From the NCBI RefSeq assembly GCF_021018805.1, contig NC_086283.1:23029662-23093661 (forward strand): a DNA stretch of 64,000 nt, read 5' to 3'. A model generated the notes under the pieces. That model was not told where the DNA came from, ran no database searches, and worked only from the letters and a program-made list of their open reading frames with translations. The translations under genes and the position numbers were made by a program. Source of the DNA: Prinia subflava (lineage: Eukaryota > Chordata > Aves > Passeriformes > Cisticolidae). Positions within the stretch are counted from its first letter, which is position 1. Every line of letters begins with the position of its first letter. This document shows, piece after piece, positions 27,391 to 37,200 of the stretch.

Positions 27391-27414
27391 TGATGCAATG
27401 AGGCGATTGCATCA
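27391..27414. promoter_or_regulatory. palindromic pair of C/EBP-ATF type sites
   Basis: TGATGCAAT is followed after the 6-nt spacer GAGGCG by its exact reverse complement ATTGCATCA. TGATGNAAN is the known C/EBP-ATF response element (CARE) consensus bound by ATF4-C/EBP or CHOP heterodimers, and both copies match. The site is in GC-rich DNA upstream of the CpG island assigned to EDA2R. That it regulates EDA2R is inference from position only. Confidence 0.45.
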
Positions 27415-27594
27415 GGCGCGGCCCCGCTGAGCCGCCCGCCCGTGTGAGCGGTGAAATCATCCTCACCGCCCAGAGCGGCTCCTCCGAGCTCCCCTCGCCT
27501 GCCAGGTTGAGTCATGGAGCGGCTGAAGTGAGAAGTCCCACCAGGGAGGGAACAGGGAGAGGGAGCGCAGGTCCCATGGAGGGCGGCTGAGGGA

Positions 27595-27960
27595 GCCGGG
27601 GAGGCTCACCCTGGAGAAAAGGAGGCTCGGGGGGACCTTCTGGCTCTGCACAACTCCCTGACAGGAGGGGGCAGCCGGGGGGCGTCAGGCTCTGCTCCCA
27701 GGGAACAGGGACGCGATGAGAGGGAACAGCCACAGGTTGCACCAGGGGAGGTTCAGGTTGGATGTGAGGGAAAACTTCCCTGAAAAGCGGTCAGGCACAG
27801 GTTGCCCAAGGCACTGATGGAATCACCATCCCTGGAGGTGTTCAGAAGGAGTGTGGTGTGGCACTTGGGAGCATTGTTTAGTGGGGAACACGGTACATGC
27901 TGGGTTAACATTTGGACTCGATGTTCTTAAAGGCCTTTTCCAACCATAATAATTTTGTGA
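27595..27960 (+). mobile_element. CR1 LINE 3'-end fragment
   Basis: Plus-strand CR1 3' region with the expected blocks in order: CTGGAGAAAAGGAGGCTC, ACAACTCCCTGACAGGAGG, GGTTCAGGTTGGATGTGAGG, CAGGTTGCCCAAGGCACTG, CATCCCTGGAGGTGTTCAG and a final GGACTCGATGTTCTTAAAGG. This is the fullest CR1 tail in the window (about 365 bp), still 5'-truncated and diverged. Confidence 0.9.
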
Positions 27961-28599
27961 AGTTGACCGCTTAACAGAATCTCATTAAATCCTTTCAGTT
28001 ATTCCAGCCTGACAGTCTGGCTTCTGTTGAAGCTGCTGCACAGTGACGGTGGGGACCTAAGGAGTGTTCTCAAAAGCATTGGCTAGAATGAGAGCACTTG
28101 AAGTTTGAAAGGAAAGAGAAATGGAGACCGTTCCAAAGTAACAGGTACTCATTCTGACACAGCAACCAGCATGGCCCGGGGCAAAGAAATGAGCAGTGCT
28201 GACTGCCCCTCCCAGAGGCTGGAAAGCAGTGGGAAGGCAGCAGGGTCCTGTCGTGGGCCTGGGTCAGGACAGGGGAGCAGCAGTTCAGGCACAGCGCACT
28301 GGAGGGGGAGAGCTAAGGGATATCACTGGGAAATTTAACTCCCCCTGCAGAAGGAGGTTTAGTTCCACACACCGGTTTGGTTCACGCTGTGGTAGAGTCA
28401 CTCATTGCACGGCAATCTTGGGATACCTGAACCACCGAGAGACTGAGGGTGAGCCACGGCAAGCGCTGGGAGCCGCTCACGCCGAGCCTGGGAGAAGCCC
28501 TCTGTTCTGGGGTCGGCCGTGCCCGGTGCGTGCTGCCCACACAGACTGCACACAGCGTACACACACTCTGCGTGGCACAGCCGCGGGCGGAACCCGCGA

Positions 28600-29650
28600 G
28601 TTTATTCCTTCCTGGTGCGTGCTCCCCCACGGCTGGAGAGGGGCGGCCGGGCCCGGGGCCCACACCTGAGGTGCCGGTTTCGGGAACAAGGTCCCGCAAA
28701 CCCGGGGGTTCTCCAGTGTCACACTCCGGCCGGTGACAGCGGCACGCCCCGTCGCTGCTGTGCCCAGACTCCGCTCGGCGCTGAGCTGCGGTGCCGGCCC
28801 TGCCGCGCCCCGGTGCCGGCCCCGACGTCGCCCCCGCTCCCCGGTGCCGGCCCCGCCGCTCCCCGGGTCGCCCCGCCCCGGCGGCGCCGCCGCCAATGCG
28901 GGCTGCGGGGCGGGGCGCGGGGGTACTCCCGGTGTCCGGGACGGGACGGGCGTCGACCCGCTCCGCTCCACGCGGGGCCGCCGAGTCACCGGCGGTGCGG
29001 TGCCGGTCCAGGTGCGGGCCTGAGTCTGCGCCGTCTCTCCCGGTCGCGCCGCCCCGCCGGTCCCGGTCCGCGCCGTGCTGCTACACCGGGACGCAGGTAA
29101 AGCCGCGGGGGTCGCGCACCTGCCCGTCGGTGCGCGGGGATCCCGAACCTTCCCGGTGCCGCTGTCACCGCCGGGCGGAGGCTGTTGCGGGGTCGGGGGG
29201 ACCGGCGGGATCGGCGGGACCTGCGGCGGGTCCCGCTCCCGGCAGCTCAGCGGCAGCGATACACGTGGGCTGGAGCCGGCTCCGGGATCACCTCCGAACG
29301 CCGGCGGTACCGGGCCGGGCGGCACCGGCCCGATGGGTACGGGGGTCAGGAGATGCGGACACCGGAGCCAGGGTGCCGGGGGATGCCGGGCGGGTGATGG
29401 GGGGCGGCCGTGCCGCGGCGGAGCCCCTGGCCGGGACGTGCCCGGGCATATCCCGGCGCGCCGCCGCCTTCCCCGAGCAGGCGGCGGGAGGCGCCGGCGG
29501 GGCCGCGGGGGTCTGGCCGGGCGGCGGGGGCGGTGGGCGAGCCGGGCCGGGGCGAACCGGGGCAAGCCCACGGCCGGCACACGCGTGGGCGCCGCACTGC
29601 CCCCGCACCCGTCCCGCCGCCAGCCTCGCCTCGGCTGTTCTTCCAGAAGC
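28600..29650 (+). promoter_or_regulatory. CpG island, probable EDA2R promoter and first exon
   Basis: About 1 kb of very GC-rich, CpG-dense DNA, especially 28640-29640. It contains a good splice donor ACGCAG|GTAAAG (cut after 29096), suggesting a non-coding first exon that would splice to the acceptor at 34111-34112, just upstream of the EDA2R initiator. Long open frames here on both strands (up to 367 codons) are a by-product of the base composition and are not called. A CpG island 5 kb upstream of the first coding exon, on the same strand as a consistent donor, fits an EDA2R promoter. A different or divergent transcript cannot be excluded. Confidence 0.55.
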
Positions 29651-29689
29651 GAGCAGTTGCCAGATGCGGGGATGGGGGGGGCGGATCCG

Positions 29690-29905
29690 TAGGTTTAGGT
29701 TGCATATTAGGAATAAGCTTTTTTCCAAAACTATTTTCTTGCCTCGCCACGGGCAGTGGTGAAGTCACCGTTTGGGGAGATTTAATGGGCGCGAGGTTTA
29801 ATAGATGTGGCACTTGGGGTCATGGGTTAGTGGTGGCCTGAGCAGTGCTGCGGGAGCAGTTGGACTCCATGGCCTCAGAGAGCTTTTACGGCTTCAGTGG
29901 TTCTC
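29690..29905 (+). mobile_element. CR1 LINE 3'-end fragment
   Basis: Plus-strand CR1 tail with the blocks TAGGTTGCATATTAGGAATA, TGTGGCACTTGGGGTCATGG, AGTGGTGGCCTGAGCAGTG and TTGGACTCCATGGCCTCAG. It inserted at the edge of the EDA2R CpG island, inside the presumed first intron. Confidence 0.85.
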
Positions 29906-31010
29906 TGATTATTGCAGGAAGATAGTGAAAGTTACTTGGAATTAGATGTGAGGCAAAAAACAGACGGAAATCCAAAGTTTGACGCAAATTGATAGGAGCT
30001 CTGGGAGTGTTACTTGAGCTACCTGGTTAGGCAGAGTGTGGGCTTCCAAGGTGGGCAGCCCTAAACTTGGCAAAAGTCACTGGAAAGTGGGCATTGTGCT
30101 CTGGGGACTCCTGCTGTGCGCTAAAGAGGGGTGAGAGCAGCCCGGAGCACTTCCTCTCCCACCCGAGCATGGTGCTTTCACTTAAAGCCAACACAAGTCC
30201 CTAGCCACTCCAGATAAAACAGTCAGTGGGCAATTGTGTGCATAGAATCTCCAGTTTGAGAAACCTGCTGATTTCCAAACGACGTGGAAAGCCTCAGATT
30301 CCACCTCTTTTCCTCTTTTTTGCTTCTGTGAGAAACCCTTTGCCCAGAGGAGTCCCACTGCAGCCAAGGTTCTCCCAGCATGGTTTGTAGCACAAGGAGG
30401 TGAGGAGACACTACCTGGACCAGAGTGAGGGAATGGCTGAGCAGGAGACTGGAGCTGACTGTGGCCAGCCATGAGGCATGCACTCATATTTTCCAGGGAG
30501 CATTTTTTTTCACTTGCAGTTCTTATTTAGGATTTCAGCTCTCTGTTCTTAGGTCCCAGTGTATACAAGTGTCTCATCTTGAGGCATAGTGCTGCCTGAC
30601 TGTGCCAGTCAGTCCTGCAGTAGAGTAGAAATCCCCTGTAATGTGTGTGCTGGCTCAACGTGGTGACATGGAAGAGCCACTGCTGCAGTGTGGGTGTCTG
30701 AGCCCCTGAGGGTGGGTCTGGGCACCTCCTGTCCCAGGCAAGCAGAGACCCATGGTTGGAGGGGACAGGATCCACAGCTGGGATGGGAAGAAACCCACCT
30801 CATCTCCTCCTGTACTTCCTGCATCCCTGCCAGCGCCCCCTGCCCCAGTACCTGCTGGGCAGATGGGCAGAATCAGCAGCACTGCCGGTTTCATTGATTA
30901 CTTTCATTTTGTACCTTTTCACCCATTATTTTCCTTACCCTTGTTTTCCTCCCAGAATCCTTTAGCTGCACAGAAGAGACAAAAGAAATAGATTGGATTC
31001 CAATACAGTC

Positions 31011-31034
31011 TTTTTTTTTTTTTTTTTTTTTTTT
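31011..31034. repeat. poly-T tract (T24)
   Basis: Uninterrupted run of 24 T in the presumed EDA2R intron 1. It could be the poly-A tail of a minus-strand retrocopy, but no recognisable parent sequence adjoins it. Confidence 0.95.
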
Positions 31035-31237
31035 AAAGTTACACTTTTACAGAGAAAAGACAATGGCTGAGCCGTAGTGTTGTCTCAGGGTGGATGAACT
31101 GCAGCTTACACTGTGGCTCTGCTGGAATCATTTCTTCTCATGCAGTGAAATTCATTCAGGAGCTCCTGGTTTTGGTGTCTTAAGGGCTGATGCAGTAGGG
31201 GAGCCCGTTCTGCCCTCCTGCTCAGGCAGGATGTCTC

Positions 31238-31265
31238 TTTAAGGCAATAAAATAATTGCCTTAAA
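31238..31265. repeat. 11-bp perfect inverted repeat
   Basis: TTTAAGGCAAT and ATTGCCTTAAA are exact reverse complements separated by six A/T bases. The downstream arm runs straight into the AAAAT array. Small and possibly fortuitous in A/T-rich DNA. Confidence 0.8.
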
Positions 31266-31295
31266 TAAATAAAATAAAATAAAATAAAATAAATT
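31261..31295 (+). repeat. AAAAT pentanucleotide microsatellite
   Basis: About six units of AAAAT/ATAAA in the presumed EDA2R intron 1, immediately after the small hairpin. Confidence 0.95.
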
Positions 31296-34135
31296 TAGTA
31301 ACTTAATGATGTTTTTTAGTTAGATCTCATGCATCTGGGACTGATGGCAGGAGGTTCTTTTTCCCCTCACCTCTAAGTACATTGATACGTATACATGAGT
31401 CCCATGTATACTGATGGTTACTGTGTCACCTTTATATTCCCCTGTGGCAGATAAAATGTGCGGGTCTGGCAGTCTCTGGGAGACTTCATGTGGTTCCCAA
31501 AGAGGTGGGAGTTGTTGGTTTTGGCTTTTCCTTCAGCCTCAGTAAGACCAGTTGTTTCAGTCAAACATTAGGTGATCCAAGGTTGCTGCCACACCAGGGC
31601 AGCGCCAGGTGGTTTTGGATGTGTCCTCCATGTACAAATCAAGTATCTTGGCTCTAGTGGTGTTGAAATAAGAAGTAAAAAGATCCCCTAGCTTTGAATT
31701 TCATTCCACATACTCAGCAAGAAGCTGGTTCCCTGTATTGTTACACTTGAGCAGCAGCAGGCCTGCCCTGTGCCTGGTATCCTGCTGGCAGGTTGGGTAT
31801 GGCTGTCTCCTCCATCTTGAGTGATTCCATCATCCTGGCAAACATCCTTGTGCTTGGAGCAGCTCTGACGCAGGATTCCTTTGGCCTGTGTAACTTTCTG
31901 TATTTGGCAAACTGCTTAAACCGGGTTCTTGTGGGGAGGGGGCTTTGAGGGCATTGTCTCATCTGCAGGCTCTCTGAAAGGCTGGGAAATTCTGTAAATA
32001 TATGAGGAAAAGTGGTAAAGTTGTGTTCACAGGACAGTTTCACGAAAACCCCAACTGGTTTGGGGATTTTTGGTTTTGTTGAGGTTATTTTCACCAGTGC
32101 TTTTTTCCTTGTATTACAGCACTTTGGAGAGTGGGTAAAAATCAGCCCCTTGCTCTCCATACTCTGATATCTGGGCTTCTTTCCTGTTGCCTGCAGTTCT
32201 GTTTCATTCTCCTTGTGCTGTTATTAGGAGCAAAAGCCTGAATTAAACTCCAGACTTGAGCATCAGCAGTGCTGACCCACACATCAGGCAGAGGCACCTG
32301 CTGGGCTGTGGGTACCAAATTCACCAAGAGGCTGGGCTCAGGGCCCTGGCGTGCTGGCCTCTCAGAGCAGTTGGGTGACACCTGCCCACTGTGCCAGTCC
32401 CCCAAAGGAGTTGTGTGTCATTCATCTGGGACCTGGCTCTGCTTTTTATTTTCCCTCCTGCATTCAACCCTGAACCCTGACACCCAACCCTGTGCATCTC
32501 CTGGGGCAGTGACACTGGGTTCACCACTTTATGAGATGGTGACAGATCTCCTTTTGTTCAGTGGTGTCAGGAACCTTTATGCTACTTGTGAGCTGTGCCC
32601 ATGCCCCTCCGAGGTGCTTGCAAGACAGATTTAGTCCCTTCAGCTCCTCCTGGCCTGTCCCCTGGGCTTGGCTGCTGCTCCTTGTATCAGCCCGTGTGCT
32701 TCGAGCAGCAGCTATGTGAGGGTGACTCATGCGCTGTGCTGGTCTGGGCAGACCTCATCTCCCATGAATCTCGGCCCTCCAGAGCCGGGGGAGCCCAGCC
32801 AAGTGTCCGCTTCCCAAAGGCACCGGCGAGGGAGTGGTGGGATTAGGCAGAGCAGGCAGAAAAAGCCTGCAGAGGAATGCTGCTGTGGGAGGGGAAGGAG
32901 CTGTGGCAGGAGGGGCTGGGGGTCCTGTAGATGATCCCTCTGTGCTGCAAGAGCCTTGCAGGGGCCAGACATCTGGCCAAGCTTCCCTCCCGGAGGACAG
33001 CTCTGGTTGAAGTACCGGGTTCTCCTAGGCAGTTCAGGCTGTTTGAGGTGGTGCCCTCCTAGAAGTGTTCACTCTTCCTAATGGGTGTTGAGAACTTGCT
33101 CCGAAGGCAGGTTGAACAGTTTCTCTCCTGATTTTCTGCACAAGGTAATGGGAAAAGCAAAGTGGAGACTGGTCTAGTGAAAGTGGGATTTATTCCCTTT
33201 CATCATGGGAAGAACCCATCTAGAATCTGCAGAAATAATCAGGCAGCCCCAAAATTCCAAATGAATTGCTCAGTTTTGCAGCTTCAGTCTGAACTGCTTG
33301 CTCTGATTGAGATGCTGGTCCTGTGCTGTCCTTTGAGCCACCATTACTGACAGCGTGGCCCTGTGGCTCCTGGGCTGTTGTTACCTTCTGCTGAGCCATT
33401 AAAGCACCTCGGGAAGGCTCTGGAGGGTATTTCAGAGGGAGGTGAGAGCTTGTTCTGCTGGTGCTCTGAGTTACCTGTGAGTGATGCTGTGCAGAGCTGA
33501 AGTGTGCATGGAGCAAGAGCCTGAGCGACTGCACAGCTCCAGGGTGGAGCAGCAGGGCCACAGGTGTGTGTGTGTGTGTGTGTTTTTCCTTTCTGTTGGG
33601 GGTGCAGGGTTTCTGGAGCAGGGTGTCCTGTTCTGCCTGGGACACATCAGCCACCAGCATTTGGTGCTGTCACACCAATGCAGCCTCGTTGGCCAGAGCT
33701 GGGCTGCTGGATACTGAAGCTGGGGCTTTGCTGAGCCTTTGCTGGGGCCAAGCTCTCTACTGATTGTCCCTGATACCCAGAGCCACAGCTGGGGCTGGCA
33801 GAATCCACTGCTGAGCTGAGCAGTTAGCGGTCAGTACTTCAGTACTGTGACTAGAATTTCATTTGCTGCATTGTGAGGCTGTGAGATGGCAACAGAATGG
33901 GGCAGCTCCTCACCTTGCTGGGAAGCCTGTGGCTGGATGGAGCCGTGTGGAAGGAGCCAAGAATTACCTCCTGCCCAAGCCCCACCCATGGTGCCCAGCA
34001 GTGGTGACTGCTGCCCTGACCAGGTGGAGATGTCCACCCAGAGATGGGCATACTGCTCATCCCAAATGTATTAGGGCTGGCTTTGATCCCTCTGCCTTCT
34101 CCTCGTCCCCAGGCTCCCCTCTCCTCTTCGGCACA

Positions 34136-34222
34136 ATGGCCTGCCAAGAGAGTGAGTACCTGGATGACCAGAAGAAATGTGTCCCCTGCAGAAAGTGCAT
34201 GCCCGGGCAGGAGCTTTCCAAG
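34136..34222 (+). CDS. EDA2R: EDA2R coding exon 1
   Basis: Residues 1-29, the start of the first cysteine-rich repeat (C3, C15, C18, C21). The exon itself begins at 34113 after the acceptor, so 34113-34135 is 5' UTR. It ends in phase 0 at TTCCAAG|GTAAAT. PGQELSK at its end is identical to human XEDAR as I remember it. Confidence 0.9.
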
Positions 34223-37200
34223 GTAAATTGACTTCTCTGTAATGAGCAGAAACCATCATGGGTGGCACAGCTGGGTTAATCCTCTGCCAGTGTCTCTTCA
34301 GAAAGATCTTAGGTCCCAGCATATTGGGAAGATCAGAGACTTAGTAGGGTGGGATGGTGGTAGAAGGGTGAGACAATGGAAGCAGGAGGTGGTGAGGGAT
34401 TTAAGGCAGCACAAGGAACAACCCGCTTTCCGTTTTTGCTGGTCAAAGTCTAGATTTCCCCTGCTCTGCAGCCCTAAAAAGGTCACACTGCATGGCTGGG
34501 CTGCACATGGGTGGGTGCTAGCAAGACACTGCTGCAGGGGGTCCCAGCCTGGCCTCAGTGGTGGAGACTTGGATTGGTGGGAAGGCTGCAGGATTCCCCT
34601 GGTGGTGCCTCCTGGGGTGTGGTGCTGCTGGAGCTTTTCCACACCCCAAGCACACCAGTGGGCTCCAGCTGGGCAACACGCGGGATCCCCGAGTGTCTCC
34701 TGGGAGCTGCAGTGGTGGCAGCTGCTCTCAGCTACATTCTGAGGACCCCACATGAAGGGTGTCCCTGTCACCCTTTGCCCCCAAAGAAGAGACACCGTTT
34801 CCCTGGGTGCCACTCGGAACCCATGGCCACAGCCGTGCCCCCGACCTCGTGCCTTGCAGGACTGCGGCGACGGCAGCGGAGGGGACGCGCAGTGTGTGGC
34901 CTGCCCCCCCAGGAAGTTCAAGGACCGCTGGGGACATCACGGCTGCAAGCCCTGCCTGTCCTGTGCCCTCATCAACCGCCTCCAGAAGTCCAACTGCACG
35001 GCGACGGCCGATGCGGTCTGCGGGGAGTGCCTGCCGGGGTGAGCGGGGCCGGACAGCACAGCCACACCTGGGGGCGGGCAGGGAGGGGCTGGGCACAGGG
35101 GCCTTTACCTGGGGCCACTCACAGACCTAAGAGAAGCCTGGTGACCCAGTGATGTCTCTGTGAGGGCACTGCTAGTGACAGTCAGACCTGTCTGGTGGGT
35201 CCCATCGCAGCTCCAGAGAAGGGAACCTGAAAGCTCCTGTCAACGAGCCATGAAAGAGGATTTCCAGACTCTAGTTGTTCCGTAGACAGCAGGGTGGCTG
35301 AGCCCTGGAAGATAAGGGGTTCTAGACTACTCTGGTTGGTAGTCCCCAAAGAGGGGCTTTAAGGGGTTACGGAATTGAAGTGTCTGTGTACAGCCAGCCC
35401 GTGCCAAACCCTGGAGCTGAAGACACCACTGGCCAGCGGTGGGCCTGGGACAGGAGCGAGTCAGGGCTCTGATGTATGAATCTCTTCTCAGGTAGAGCTG
35501 TGGCTGGGGTGTTCCCAGCCCAGTGGGGAGCTATTAATCATTAAAATCCACTTCAGCAGACAGAGGGGTGGGAGGGCTGTTAGAAAGATGTTGCTTCTTG
35601 ACAAATGGCTAGACATGAACAAGTAGGTGTGGTGCAGCTCCAGCCAGCGATGACAGCCCTGTTGCTCCTGTTACCAGCCAGGCAGGGGCGCAGGGTCAGC
35701 TGTGCCCCTCTGCGCTGGGGGCGTGGCACAGCTGGCTGCACAGCCAGGGTGGTGGGAGCTTGGGGGGGAGCAGGCTGTGCTGAGCCTCTCTGCTCTGTTG
35801 GCAGGTTTTACCGGAAGGCACGGATCAGCGGGCAGCTGGAGTGGGAGTGCATTCCCTGCACCAAGCAGACTCCATCCTCCGAGCCGCAGTGTAGGTGTCC
35901 CCACGCTGGTGGGGTCAGGGCAGGTGATGTGGGGACAGGAGAGCTGCAGCCCCGCTGGAGGAGGCACGGTCATGGCATGTGACAAGGGATGGGCAGGGAA
36001 GGGGTGGTCCAAGCCTTGGAGGTTGGCTCCAACGCTTTGTGGATGATGTTTGCAGGTCGGTCCAGAACAAACCTGGTGAAGGTTGCTGTCCCTACTGTGC
36101 CACCACAGGACACAGCCCTTCTTGCACTGACCAGCAGCGCCCTGGTCATCATCATCCTGGTGCTTCTGGCACTTTCCATCATCTACTGCAAGCGATTCTG
36201 GAAAAGCCAGTGCCAGAGAGGTGAGTTGGTGCCCTCCTCCTTGCTGTGCCATTCACTTGTGCCCATGGCCCCTTCTTGCTGTGTAGAGCATTGCTGTCTT
36301 CTCAGCACAGTGACCCAACTCTTCCTCAGCTCATACAGAATAGACACTTCATGCCTGCAGGACCTCTCATGTGCTTTTCCTGTTCAATGATACAGAGGTG
36401 CCTCCCTCCTCCTGAGGGCCATCAGGGGGAGGAGGAGGAGGAGGCCATTTCAGTCAGAACTGTCAGTCCTCCCTTCTGAGGTTTTTCTGGCTGGGTGGTT
36501 CTTTGCTGCAGAATGAAGAGGGGCTCCAGGTTTGGTGGCCAGGATTGGGGCAGGATGGCATCCAGCAACATGCCAGGGAGCTGCTGAGCTCCCAGCTCCT
36601 CGCTGGCAGACATACCACAGGGCTGAGGACATGCGAGGGAAGCAAGCCAAACCTTTAGTCAGGCTGTTTCTCCTCTATCCTCTTAAGTTTTCCTGAGGAC
36701 TCAGAACTTCTCAGGCCAGCGAGCAACATTCCCGACTGCAGCAGCACCCGGCAGGTTCCTGTGTGAGGAGCAGATGTCTGGACCCTGCTGCCTGGGTGTG
36801 AAGAATTTGAGCCCTTGCTACAGGCAGACAGAAGGTACCTGCTTTTGCTGCCTTCCCTGGGGAAGGGAGGGTGGTGCTGGGCTCCAGCTCACCTGATCCC
36901 AGGATGAGATGCCCTTGGGCAGGAAGGATGGAGCTGGATGGTGAGCTTCACTGATCCATGCTGGTTTCTGGTTCCAGGCCCTGTGGAAGCGGTGCAGTTC
37001 ATTTCGGATGGGGAAGCCGTGGGTCTCCAGCTCCCCTCTCTCCAGCCAGAGGTGGACTTGCCACCAGCCATTGCAGTCAGCACTGCCTCCAAGGCCCAGC
37101 TGGGCAGGAGCCTCCTGGAAAGCCAGCCCCTCATCCGAGCCTCAGGCCACGGTGACTGCCTGGACGGGGTCTTGCCACCCCCCACCCCCAGGCAGGGCCG

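Larger units (their letters stand above)
29910..34112 (+). other. presumed EDA2R intron 1, no exon seen
   Basis: About 4.2 kb between the CpG island and the first coding exon. It holds a T24 run, a short hairpin, an AAAAT array and a short GT run near 33564-33582. Open frames of up to 146 codons overlap on both strands without recognisable domains or splice partners. It ends in the acceptor CCTCGTCCCCAG (AG at 34111-34112). Confidence 0.5.

Noticed and set aside
28477..29842. Long frames (up to 367 codons, both strands) in the first CpG island
   Set aside because: GC-rich DNA lacks stop codons. The peptides are arginine/proline/alanine-rich on both strands without domains, which fits a promoter island rather than a gene.
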